This document shows, in pieces, positions 1-12,300 of a stretch of 64,000 nucleotides of DNA. Source of the stretch: Brachypterus glaber (taxonomy: Eukaryota; Arthropoda; Insecta; Coleoptera; Kateretidae); assembly GCA_958510825.1 (NCBI GenBank), contig OY294045.1:10529916-10593915 (forward strand). Direction: 5' to 3'. Each line of letters opens with the position of its first letter. The stretch's first letter is position 1. The position numbers and the translations under genes were made by a program. Under the pieces are notes generated by a model, which worked only from the letters and a program-made list of their open reading frames with translations, did no database searches and was not told the DNA's origin.

Positions 1-970
1 CTTGGTTCTGATTATACCTAATATGTTACAAAGTTTTGTGTGCAGTGCACTGTGCATTGCACATACAACTTTGTCTTTAAATTTATAAAGGATTTTACAT
101 TTGAATTGATATTTTTGTCTGTTACATATTGCTCTAGAATTGCTTGACAAAAATAATTAAATTATTAATAAATAATGTCAAAGAATGTTTTCTTAATCAA
201 CAAGTATGACATTTCTAATAATGTGTACTCAAGTTAATTTGTTTATAAATTTAAAAACTTGAAAATGACTTTATGTTAAAAAAAGTCGAAACAATTGTCG
301 CTGTAATGTTTAATAGACAATAAATTTATATTTTGGAGAGAACATTTTTTCTATGGTTTATTTAAATCAACTTCAATATGAGTAAGGATCAAGAATTTCT
401 TAATTTTCTTAATCATTGTACAGGGTTGACTCTTGGTACTGAAGAGGACCAGTAGCCTAAAACTGTCAGTCTACCAATATCACTCTGTACCATGATTAAA
501 ATAGATTGATGGAATATTTAAATAATTAAATTATTGCTGGATAGTGTTTTGCGTAATTGTCCATTAATACATTGTTACACATTGGTGCACAGCTAAAATT
601 TTAAAAATATCACTAAATTGATATAATATCTTTTGATTTAAAGACTAGATCGAAATTACCTACCTACTTTATTTAATATTTTATTTATTTATTATCACGG
701 GTCGTGCGAAGTAGCCATTACCGGGGGCATGCAAAAATTAGAATTAAAAAAAACTCTTTTATCCAATACATACAGATAATAAGACAATTACCAGCTTTAT
801 TTTAAATAGATAAACTCAATAATAACCCCCGCGTGGCTTTTACTTTATTGAGTGGATTATTATTTATTTTACTCACTCAACTGTCACTTGTCAAATTATT
901 TTCTTGTAAATGTCATTAAAATTTTTAATAAAAATATGAATCCCTAAGCTATTAATTGGATAAAACCTTG
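1..970. other. Intergenic, no feature seen
   Basis: AT-rich DNA with stops in all frames. I found no gene, RNA gene or clear repeat here. Confidence 0.5.
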
Positions 971-1084
971 TATGGCACTCATGGGTAAACCGATATTGCC
1001 CTCTCGAAAATTAACCTGCTTGGCTGATGCCTCGCAGGTTAATTTTCTCATGGGCAATATCTTACTTTACCCACTAGTACCATA
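971..1084. repeat. Small fold-back repeat
   Basis: Arms of about 48 bp: TATGGCACTCATGGGTAAAC...AATTAACCTGC pairs with the reverse complement ending at 1084, around a short GC-rich loop. Likely a miniature inverted-repeat element. Confidence 0.7.
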
Positions 1085-1128
1085 AATAACTATTTTCAAG
1101 TAAAGACACTTTAAACTATTGTTCACCA

Positions 1129-1333
1129 AGCGGAATGTCACGTCGACGCTGTTAATACTCAGCGAGTCACTTGTTTCGCTTTTCAAAAAACGAATAATTA
1201 ATAAAAAAAAACAATATTTTTGTATTAACTATTCGTTTTTTGAAAAGAGAAACAATTTAAAAAAAATAAGTCCTTCTCCATGAGTCATGGACCATGACAC
1301 TGAGTATTAACAGCGTCGACATGACATTCCGCT
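1129..1333. repeat. Palindromic MITE-like element (205 bp)
   Basis: Outer arms AGCGGAATGTCA...GTCGACGCTGTTAATACTCAG match their reverse complement at the other end. Inner arms (GTTTC.CTTTTCAAAAAACG) also pair, so nearly the whole unit folds into one hairpin. Confidence 0.8.
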
Positions 1334-1507
1334 GCAGAATTATAGTAAAGGTTTTTGACAAAAAAAAGTCAAACAGCATAAACATACACCCCAAAATTTT
1401 AAAAGTTGCCTAAAAAGGTCAACTGACTAAAACAAACACCCTAAGAGCTTTGAGCCCTGAGGCTTCCGCGTCGTTGATATACCCTACTAGGGTGGACCTT
1501 AAAAAAA

Positions 1508-2008
1508 ATTTATTATCTTAAAATTTTTATTTAGGTGTAACTAGAAAACTCTGAAAAAATAGTAATCAAACTTTTCTAAGGGTTCGAGTTGGACCCCTAA
1601 AAATTACGCAAAAATCGTAAAAAATCGTTGAAAAGGGACCGTACTTTTGTATCAGTGGAAAATTTAAAAGCCTTGAAATCTTCGTTTTTTCCTTTCGAGT
1701 GTACAAAATTATGTGCCAACTTTCAAAATGATCAAGATTCTATTAGGTGCCGAAAATCCGCCAAAGTTGCCTCTTAAACACTAAATTTAACGAATTTTCG
1801 CCATAAATGTGAGAAACCCTAAAAAGGCTTTTAAATTTTCCACTGATACAAAAATTACAGTCCATTTTCAACGTTTTTTTTTACGATTTTTGCGTAATTT
1901 CACGTTTTTAGAGGACCAATTGGAGGGACCCTTAGAGAAGTTTGATAATCTTCATATTTTGAGGATTTTCTAGTTACAGCAGAATGAAAATTTTAAAGCA
2001 ATAAAAAT
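1508..2008. repeat. Fold-back element of about 500 bp
   Basis: The left arm (GTGTAACTAGAAAA..., then AAACTTTTCTAAGGG) returns in reverse complement at 1900-2005. Inside, CGCAAAAATCGTAAAAAA and TGTATCAGTGGAAAATTTAA also have inverted partners. No ORF. Confidence 0.8.
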
Positions 2009-2689
2009 ACTGCTGACAGCAAAATAATACTTTCCCCTATAGGCCTAGATTCATTCAAATAAAAAACGAAAAAACAAAAATTAAAAAAAAATTAAAAAAA
2101 TTTTTCAAAAAAAATTTTTTTTTTTCAAAAAAAGTTTCTTTTTTCGTAAAACAAAAATAAATTGAAAAAAAAATGCGTAAAAAAAAAGTTTTTACCCCAA
2201 CCCGATTTTTACGAAAAACAATACCAGCCTAGAACTTGGGATAATCAACCTGTGGTCCAAATTTGAAGTCTTTAGCCCGAAGCGTTTTTGAGTTATCGTG
2301 GTCACAAATTTCCCGGACACACAGACTTACCGACAGACAGATTTTTTTTTGACGGAAATCATATTTTTTGTATAAAAACGTACAGAAAAGTAAAAAAAGC
2401 AATATTTTTTTTTCGATTTTTTTTTACTAACGCAAGTAAAAAGTAAAGGTCCACGCTAATTATTATACCCTACCGCACGGACCCGAGGAGAGTTGGGGTT
2501 CTTACATCTAAAATTTGGACATTTGCCCTTATGTAAATATTGGACAACCTCTTAATCTAAAAATCGCAGCTAGATATGTAAACTAAATTTAGATTAAAAC
2601 AAAGTATAAAATATATACCTATAAAAATTTAAAACTTAATATTTTGACACAATCTCATTTTTAATAGATCATTTTTGTGGCATAGATTA
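2009..2689. other. Low-complexity A/T-rich stretch
   Basis: Long A and T runs, then CAGACTTACCGACAGACAG and a GGTCCACGCTAATTAT segment that is an inverted match of the sequence near 1485-1500. This suggests a decayed mobile element around the preceding fold-back. No gene. Confidence 0.5.
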
Positions 2690-2802
2690 TATATAACAGA
2701 TAATTATTTTTGATATTTTATGATTTATTTTCATTTTAATATCGCGCAGAAAAACATGTTTAATTCTGATATTATTATTAATATATATCAGAATTAAAAC
2801 TA
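2690..2802. repeat. Direct repeat, left copy (about 113 bp)
   Basis: TATATAACAGATAATTATTT...CAGAATTAAAACTA, repeated at 3785-3908 on the other side of the Tc1-like element. Confidence 0.8.
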
Positions 2803-3784
2803 CACTGCCGCACACCTATTTTTTAAATTCAAATATTTCGAAAACTAATTAATGGATTTGACTGATTCTTTTATTTTGTTTTAAAGCTTAAACATTCTAT
2901 ACTTTTGTTTGCTTTAAGAATGATCAAAAAATTTTTTTTCGTATAAACAGCAACAAATAATGTACAACTATGTTTTTTACCCCATATTCTAGGACTTGCA
3001 TGGTACGCCACTGCAACTGTTCAAATTATTAAAGTCTTTCTTATTGCCGCAGTTTTAATGCATATTTTCTTTTTTATTTTTTTTACATTTTTACTTCTGG
3101 TTTAGGAGATATCAGGATTTTCCTGAAAGTTGTCATTTTTTCAGTTAACTTAAAAAGTACTACATGAATTTTATTGATGCTGTGCTTTAAATTTGAAGCT
3201 TAACCGAGTTACGTTTTTCTTCTAATCAAGGTTATCAAAAACATAAATTGGGTTTAAAAAACTTGTGTAGAAGAAAAAATAGGGTCACTCCGTCTGACGG
3301 CTGTTCCGCGAAAGCCTCCGTCAGAAGGCAATAAAAAGTTAACCCGGGATGAAGAAACTGTAGAAGAAGTAGAAGACATGAGAGTAGAAGAAGAAGTAAA
3401 AGACCTGGGCTTCAAATAAAAAACTCTGCTGATCTAGTACTTTACTGAAAAAATGACAACTTTCAGGAAAATCCTGATATCTCCTAAACCAGAAGTAAAA
3501 ATGTAAAAAAATAAAAAAGAAAATATTCATTGAAACTGCGGCAATAGGAAAGACTTTAATAATTTGATAAACAGTTGCAGTGGCGTACCATGCAAGTCCT
3601 AGAAGATGGGGTAAAAAACATAGTTGTACATTATTTGTTGCTGTTAATACAAAAAAAAAAATTAATCATTCTTAAAACAAACAAAAGTAAAGAATGTTTA
3701 AGCTTTAAAACAAAAAAAGAATCAGTCAAATCTATTAATTAGTTTTCGAAATATTTGAATTTAAAAAATGTCAATTTTTTAGTG
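2803..3784. mobile_element. Tc1-like non-autonomous fold-back element (982 bp)
   Basis: Starts CACTGCCGCACACC and ends ...AGTG with TA on each side, and its two halves are inverted copies over about 330 bp. The arm contains CTTGCATGGTACGCCACTGC and AAACTAATTAATGGATTTG. These are alignable with the arm of the element at 22293-24672 (GCGCATGGTTCGCCACTGC, AAACTATTTAATGGATTTA), so both belong to one family. No transposase remains. Confidence 0.75.
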
Positions 3785-3908
3785 TATATAACAGATAATT
3801 ATTTTTGATATATTTGATATTTTATGATTTATTTTCATTTTAATATCGCTCAGAAAAACATGTTTAATTCTGATAATATTATTAATTTATATATCAGAAT
3901 TAAAACTA
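3785..3908. repeat. Direct repeat, right copy (124 bp)
   Basis: Same sequence as 2690-2802 with a 10-bp local duplication (TTTGATATA) and a few substitutions. Confidence 0.8.
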
Positions 3909-3954
3909 GTTTTATCTAATATGCTTAAATGATTTTGTATTAACTTTAATATGC

Positions 3955-4478
3955 TGTCCCCTTTAACTTTTAATCTGCTTAAGATATCAATCTAAAATTT
4001 TGAACACGTAAATAACAACCCATATATATTTTTTTGGTATATATTTAATATTTTTAGGGCCATTATGGGGCAGGGGGGGCAAAAGTAAATATTTTTTTAA
4101 ATGGAATAACCATTTGTTTTAAGAAGCTGAATTTATTTTTTTTTTTTGCAAAAAAAATGCGGTTTTGTTATATTTTTTTTTTTAATTCTTATTCATCATT
4201 AGTTTAAAAGTATAATTTACCTAAAATTCCGTTTTTAATAATTTTTAAACCCGTAAAAACATGTTTAAAAAATATGTGGTCGAGTAGAGAATTTTAAAAG
4301 CTTTAAAATTATGTATCACACTACTGGAAAGGGGCCATTAAAAAAAATCCTGCCTCCCCTGCCTAAATTGTGTCCCCTAAAGATATAAAATATATACCAA
4401 AAAATTATTTGGGTTATGTTATTTACGTGTTCCAAATTTCAAGTTGATATCTTGAGCCGTTTAAAAGTTAAAGCGGAG
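3955..4478. repeat. Fold-back element, GGGGCAGGGGG family, copy 1
   Basis: Arms TTAACTTTTAA...GATATCAA...CACGTAAATAAC and their reverse complement surround G-rich and C-rich blocks (GGGGCAGGGGGG / CCTCCCCTGCC). Related copies lie at 30545-31215 and 63245-63950. Confidence 0.75.
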
Positions 4479-4610
4479 TTTTGAGACGCACTGTGTAACA
4501 GAAGGTTGATCCTGAATGAATCAATAAAAAGTTAATAGCATATTAATAAATCGGGCTTTTTTGATTTTTCTTCTTTTTACCGAATTTTCCAAGAAGAATA
4601 ATTACAATTG

Positions 4611-5745
4611 GGCCGCGTTAAGCAGAAAGCTACCAACCCACATTGACAGTAAATTGTTGAAGTTTTTCCCTAATAACTTATAAACGTTTTAACTAAAACA
4701 CTTAAAATTAAACATTTGTTGCACTTGTTCATGTATCAGAACATGTACAAAATATGTAATCTTTAATTAAATTCCTATAAAAGATATTGGGTAAAATGTT
4801 CCGTAACCTACTGTCATCTCACAATGCCCAGACAACATCCATAATCTCATGAGGCCTCATGAGAGCATCATGTTATGATTTCCACGTTTTGTAATCATAC
4901 AAACATCATGATGAGCACATCTCATGATTTTGTGATCATGTTATGAGTTTGTTATGAGTTTGTCATGAGGTGTATACATTTAACGTTAAATCATTAAATG
5001 ATGTCATAATGACTTCCACGTGAAATAGCCCGGGACCCGATTGAGAACGATTGCCGAATAGTACAGGCTTCTGTAATGTTTCAATTTCAGTGCACTTGAC
5101 AGCGTTATGCTATAGGTGGCCCCACATGTTATTTCCTACCACTAACTAAACTTATTAAACGATTAAAGTCGCCTTCTAGGAATACTAGTATTAAAAGGCA
5201 GCTGTCTTTATAAGGATATACTACTAGTAATAAACTTACTGGTCAGCTAATTCAATACACATTATCCGATTGGTATGGTAAGCCGTAGATATCTGGAGGC
5301 TTTAGCCTAGAGGAGCTAGTTCCTCCAGTCATCTTGGGGAACATTTCCACTGGGAAGTTCCCAGTGGGAACATCCCGGTGTCCTCAAGTTGTTGAAAATG
5401 GATTTGTGTGGGTCCTAGGGGGTCGAATTTTTCGTTATTTTTTGGTATCTCTTCGCGTTTTCAAGATATGAGCAAAAAGGTGTGTGTGTATGTGACCTTT
5501 TTAAGCAGAGTAATTAATTTCCTTTCTTTTTTTTTTAATTTCGCGGTTAATTTAAAATTTGCGCATGCGCATTCCGTAGACCGCTTCTAGATCTTCATGA
5601 TATGATCTCGTAATGACTTCACAATGAGGAGTCATCTGTATGCGTTCATGAACTCAGAGAAAATCATTAAATGATGTCATAATGACTTTCACGTGAAATA
5701 ACAAATGTCCGGGTGTGGGTTGGTAGCTTTCTGCTTAACGCGGCC
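4611..5745. mobile_element. Nested inverted-repeat element, ATCATG family, copy 1
   Basis: Outer 32-bp inverted repeats GGCCGCGTTAAGCAGAAAGC at 4611-4642 and 5714-5745. Inside lies an 880-bp unit (about 4827-5713) ending CCCAGACAAC / GTCCGGG. It is rich in CATGATG/TCATGAG words and contains ACTTCCACGTGAAATAGC in the same orientation near both ends. The inner unit recurs at 13617-14529. No ORF of note. Confidence 0.7.
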
Positions 5746-5926
5746 TAATTAAAGTACGAAAATGGCATTTTTTTTTCAATTTTGATATGCACTCAACTTA
5801 ACTACACATAAGATTTAGATCTATGCCACTATTTAAAATTATTATTTTAAGGAGCACGGTTTTCCACTAAAAAAATACGTAAAGCTTGTTGCGGTTTTGT
5901 CCCGCGGAATCACCTACCACCGTTAA

Positions 5927-5932
5927 TTTATT
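5927..5932 (-). terminator. Polyadenylation signal AATAAA of sphingosine kinase
   Basis: An AATAAA hexamer on the minus strand, 101 bp downstream of the TGA stop. It is the nearest canonical signal, so the 3' UTR is probably short. Confidence 0.55.
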
Positions 5933-6032
5933 AAATGCTGTCAAGTCTAATTAAAAGCGGCTCTAGAGTAGATAAAATCACAACCTTAGATTTTCTGCGC
6001 AAACTACTATTTGCGCCTATGGAATGTGTAGA

Positions 6033-6373
6033 TCAGGGAACCATAACCTTCCCAAGTTCGGGGAATATTTCGGCTTGGATTGGACCGTATTCTACGTGCT
6101 CGCCGTCAACTGTCATGTATCCAACCTCGTTCATGTCTGGTTCAATCCTAAATGCGTTCACGGGAATAAGCTCGATCGGACCTCCCTCGTTTGGACATTG
6201 CGCGTGCGCGCCAGTGCTCAGGCCTAACAAAAACTGTAATAATTGAGATCTGGTGGCTTCTCCACGAACAACTAGCAACCAAATTCGGCCGTCGTTTAAT
6301 TTGGCTTCAGGCGCAAATAAGCAGTCTTCGCCTAGATGGCTTTGGTAGGAAGCGTGTACCATTACAAACCTAC
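6033..6373 (-). CDS. Sphk: Sphingosine kinase exon 3 (C-terminus, stop TGA)
   Basis: Begins after acceptor CTTACAG and codes for RFVMVHASYQSHLGED through to QAEIFPELGKVMVP, the closing strand region of sphingosine kinases. Frame joins exon 2 exactly. The TGA stop is at 6035-6033. Confidence 0.93.
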
Positions 6374-9300
6374 CTGTAAGATTAGAAACGAACATTTAAT
6401 TTTGAGTCTTTTATTAAAGGAAAAAAATGCAAATGTAATATTCTTTTGGGGACATTCTAGCGTTTTGGGTGTTCCACTATCACACATTAAAACGAATTTT
6501 ATTGCACTAATAGATTGGTACATGTGTGCTACAATTAGACTAATATACCAGTGTTTAACAAACTGTTAAAACCCGAAATAAAATTTTAAAACATTTAAGG
6601 AATACGTTGGCCAAATTTGCCGTTTCGGGTGTTTCAAAAAAATGAAACACCCAAAACGGCAAATTTTGCCAATATGTCCTTATTTTTTTTTTTAATTTTA
6701 TTTCAGGTTTTCACACCTTGTTTTCACGGGAATAAGGGAAAATGAAAGAGCAGATAAACTGGCAAACCTGAGGATTAGGATTAATAGAGAAGGGGAAGAA
6801 AAGTGTGCATGGAGAGAGTTTGAAGCGGAAATTAAGGAAAGATTGTATGAAGAATGGAGAGAAAAATGGAAAAATCTACAAAACCCTACTGGATTCTACG
6901 CGACCCACGCAAATATTTCAACTAAGGAACCATGGTTCTGGAAGTTAAGGCTAGACAGGCACCAGATTCAAGGTGTGAATGTGGAAACATCGAGAATATC
7001 CGACATGTACTACTAGAGTGTCCAAGATACGAACCTCAATGAAAATCTCTCCTACAAAGCCTCTATACTGAATTACCACAACCCATGAATTTGGCATCTA
7101 TTTTAAGTAAACCTTCTCAGATCATAACAACCGCAATAAAAGTATTTTTGGAAGAATGTAACAAAGTGTTGTAACGAGTGTAAGCATGCCGCTTGGTGTA
7201 TTTGATTTAGATTACCGCTTTTTAAGTAGAATAGAAAAACAACAGTACCTAATGTTATATATTCAGTAGAAAAGTCGGAACCTTACCAATGAACTAGAGG
7301 AGTTAATTGAACCTAACCCGTTTGGAACTGGCGGAGATGGAAAACGCCAAGACAGAGTAGCAGGAAGAAGAAGAACAGCTTGTTTAACTGGTATATTAGT
7401 CTAATTGTAGCACACGTGGACCAATATATTAGTGCAATAAGTTATAATAAAATCCGTTTTAATGTGTACTAGTGAAACACCCTTAACGCTGGAATGGCCC
7501 TTTGAGTACACTCTGAAATTGTACAGTAGTAGGGTGTTAAGATGTTGAGAAGAATGCAAGAAGAAGCAAAATACTGAGGACACATTCTGAGCTAAAGGAA
7601 TTTAAAAAATTGAATCTTTATTTTTCGGTACATGGACCAGAGGACATGCAAACTTTCCAAATTCCCCGTTGTATCAGTAGCGTTGCCAGAATATACTTTT
7701 ATATATTACGAAGGCTATCCATTTAGAAAATAAACATTTCTTAACTAAAATGGATTCCGCCATCATAACAACTTACACTTTTTTAATTTTTTATTTTAAC
7801 CAATTAAAAACACAACTCTTTTGTGTCTTGAATTTTTTCCGTATCTCGCATCGTTTTCGAAAAAAAAAAAAAAAATGCATATCCCTGTTCTACATAAAAA
7901 CCTAAAAATTATGCAATTTTTTTTAAACGATGCGAGATACGGAAAAACTATGTTTTTAATTAAAAAAGTATAAAAAAAAACCAAAAGTCCAAACCAAAAA
8001 AGTCTTACCCTTTACACGAAATATTATTAAAGCCTTAAATAACACAAGCCCACAAAAAAAAAATTGTGTGTCTTGGATTATAATATGATATTCCTATGTA
8101 TTTTTTCCCGCTAAAACCGAATCGGTAACCCGTTTAACCCTTACACGTCAGGATTTTGACATAACCTCAAAAAACACTCGAAAAACTACTGAAACCGCTA
8201 AAATCATCTACTCTATACCACTTTCACCCCCTTCCTCCAAATTAGTAATTTCGTAACCCCATAATCCCCTCACCTCGGAATACCATTGCTCCATAACCTC
8301 AAAACCCCGTAACCTCATTAAGTAGAAAAATCTGGTTCGGGAAAACAGAACAATTACGTGAAATTTTCTTGTAGAACATAGTTATGAATAAGTAACTGTA
8401 TAACCCTAAAATCTCATCACACCTCCTAACCCCTTCACTCCGTAACCTCATATATTATAACCTCTTAACCCCATCATCCTATTCTGTGGAGAAGTCCGGT
8501 TCTCGAAATCATAAGAGTTTTGTGAGGGAAGTCATGAATCAAGGTCTACTTCATTATTTTTTTAACCGGACTTCTCCACAGAATAGGATAACGGGATTAA
8601 GGGGTTATAGTATATGGGGTTACGAAGTGAAGGGATTTTGAGGTTATAGTGTTGGGGGATTTTCTAACTGGTCATGGTACTTTCAACAATCTTCTTTATA
8701 AAATGAAAATTGTACAAAGCAAACGCTGTAGATTCTGCGACTATGATAAAGAAACTGCATCCCACATTTTGGGACAATGTCCTGTCTTCTCACAAAAAAG
8801 ACTGCGATTTTTAGGTTCACCATCAGTGCAACCTAGCGATTTAGTCGAACTTTCATTGGGGGAGATCATCGCCTTTTTGAATGCCAGCCCCCATGGAATA
8901 TCATCCTAATCAAATGATGTGTCATCTAGATGATTGCGGCATGCACAATGGATCTCAGGTCTGAGTGCCGTGGCAATTAATTGGAAATAACCAAACCGCT
9001 TCTGATGATGATGATGATGTTGGGGGATTTTGGGGTTATAGAGTTACTTACCTATGACTATGTTCCACAAAAAAAACTGAAGAATTTTTTCTGTTTTCCC
9101 AAACTAGATTTTTATACTTAATGAGGTTACGGGGTTTGGTTATGCGGCTATGGTATTATGAGGTTAGGGGATCATGGGTTTCTGGGGTTTTAGAATTAGC
9201 AATTTAGGGACAGGGGGTGACAGTGGTTTGGCATAGATTATTTTAGCGATTTCAGTAGTTTTTCGGGTGTTTTTTGAGGTTTTGTCGAAATCCTGACGTG

Positions 9301-12300
9301 TAGGGGTTAAACGGGTTGCGGATTCAGTTTCAGCGGGAAAAAATACATAGGAATATCATATTTGAATCCAAGACTCAGAAAATTTTTTTTTTGTGGGCCT
9401 GTGTAATACATACCTGATATACACTTCCATGTTTCTGGCAACGCTTGCGTCAAGCACGGCAACTGAGAAGCAGGTCCATACATCCTTGGTTTTTCGTTCT
9501 TATTCGCCGGTTCTCCATCACCACTGTCATGGGTCGACTGGTACGAACTATCCGTAGCCGAAAAATAAGCACTCCTCTTTGAATTGGCACTGTACCAACT
9601 ATCAACTCTAGGCCTGCCCGTGTCAGTCTCTAAATGCACCTCGGTCGGCAAGTCCAGGTTACTTCCAGAAGCACTGTTTATCTTCGGAGACTGGGTAATA
9701 GGAACATCACAAGGTAAGTACCACAACTTCCCGTTGTAACTTCTGAGTCCTATTAGCCTCGCGATGGACCAAAGCGTGAATCTTTGTCCGCCGAACATTC
9801 GCAAGCGTTCGCTCTCTATGTCTATGTCAGATAACAGCCCCCAGCCAACTGATAAAAAGGAAAACATTATTTCTGAAGTGGTTTCGATTCGGACTAAGTC
9901 CATGGTGGAAGAATGGGTTCGGACAGCTGCCAGGGCGGATGGTAGGGTGGTGGTGGGAAAGTAGGGCTCAGAGCAATGATAGGCTATGCTACGGGCTAAG
10001 CCGTTGCCAGATCCGCCGGGGACAACTCCAAGGGGTATGCTTCGGATGACCTCTAACCAATCCCAGCGTTCGAAGATGCCGTTTAGTACTTCGTAGAATA
10101 TACCATCTCCACCAACCTAGAAAAATTTAAATAAATTATTGTATGGTTTTTTACTAATCCAGCCACAATCTTTACACCACATTAGCTTTTCGAGATAAAA
10201 AAATGGTTCTCAAAAAAAAACCTTTCGTGAATTTGAGAATGCTGCGTCCGGATTCGGATTTAGCGACTTAAAATCTATAGTTGGTTTGGAACAGTTGGAA
10301 CCTAATTTTATTTTGAAGTCTATAACTATAAATAACCTTTTTTATTAAAATTGGTAAATCAACGATCAAAATTGACCAAAAAAAATTAGTTTCAGCTGTA
10401 AAGCGTGCTATTTTTAGTTTATTTGTTTTACTTTTTTAAATTATTTTCTTTGTTCGGCATATTTTTTTTTTTTGCTTAATGAGTAAAGTTAAAAATGGTG
10501 AATCAGGAAATTGAAGGTGGCCTTGAGTTTAACGACCTGCTTCATGCATGTTACATTTTATCAAGGTAAGAACGTACATGTTTTGTTAATAGTCCAATCA
10601 AATAACGAAAAATTCCTGTGTTTACTTGCAATAAATGTACACGGGCTGATATTTTAAAGAGTAGTAGTGGATAGTAACAGAACACTCCTGTTGGTTTTTC
10701 ACCTGTTGGTTTTTCACCTGGTGATTTGCTATCTTGAATTTTAGGGGTGAGTTGCATCTTACGATAAATATGCATATAACTAATTTTGTTAAGGAGGAAA
10801 TTTTCAACAATTTTTGTTTGGATGATTTTTTTAATATATTAATAACAATCGAGTTAATTATCATAAAATATCAGCCCGTGTACATTTATTGCAATTTATA
10901 TTTATTATTTGACTGGACTATAAATAAAAGTGAACAAAAATCACATTAGAAAAAATAACATAGTAACATATATTAAGGTATTATATAAATAGAAAGGTAC
11001 CCAGGCAGAAAAGTTAAAGCGAAAAAAACGACTTCTGCAAGTCTTGAGATCAAGAGGCCATGAGCAATATCTATGAACATTCAGGGTGAAGGTATTTTAA
11101 TGGGCACTTAGGGCGGAACGTTCATAAGACCTACGATTAAATGATCAAAAATTAAATGGTTTTCCTTAAGGAAATGGATAAACAAAAATCAAAAAATGTT
11201 ATATTCTCAAAAATAGATCTAATAATTCTTGACTAGGAAGGACAATGGGCATTTTGGGCCCACCCTCAACAGCAAAGAATTATACAGGGTTCCATGCCAA
11301 AATTTAAGAGGTGATTCTACATCCAAAAATATGATAAAAAATTTCTATAAAGGGTGGTCCGGAAATGGGCCCTAAGGGAGCTACGGCCCTTCGAAGATGA
11401 CACATTGAATGGGGAACAAGTAAGAACATCAATAAAATTTTAATGCTTCTTCATTTAAAATAATTCTTTAATGATTCTTCATTTAAAATTGAGCCAAAAG
11501 TATTCTTCACCAAAAAACCTAAATTCAATATTAAAGGAGTAATGGCCTTTTAAAAGGTAACGTTTTTGGTGGCACACAATGTTACTTCCTTTTAATTGTA
11601 TTTTTTTTAAAAACGGTTGCTCCTACAGTGTTACACTATATGACATTTTTTATGTATTTTTACTCAAGAAATCTATATTTTTTACAAAAAATCCAAAAAA
11701 ACTACACACAAAAAAGTTTGTTGCAAAAATGTGTTAAGCCTCACATATTTTGTCCGTCTACGCACGCCTCTGGATAAATTCAAAAAATAAATTAACATAA
11801 ACTTATTGCCCTTATTAATACTAGTATACATGCAAAAGCTTGTCACTCTAGTTTAAAGGGTACCAGAGTTATTAATTAAAAACCTTATTTTTATTACAAT
11901 TTTAAAGGGCCGTAGCTCCCTTAGGGCTCATTTCCGGACTTTTAGGAACTTTTTTTGATTATTTTGAATGTAGAATCACCTCTTAAATTTTGGCATGACA
12001 GTTATTGATCACCCTGTATGTCATTAGAAAGGTATTTTTATGTAGATTAATAATTTTATTATTATTAATTTTAATTTAAAAACAAAGTCGTTAGTGCATT
12101 AGAGCGCATCATGCAATAAAAGACCTAGCACGCGCACTCGTTTTAAAATACACTAGAAAACTAACGGCATTTTAACCGAATTCGGTGGTTATTAGCCTGA
12201 CATAAAATAACTAGAGGGGGGGCGTTAAAATGCCTATATTAGCCTGATGATTTGTTTACACCCTCCAACTCAGTAACACAATAGTTATATATATACCAAG

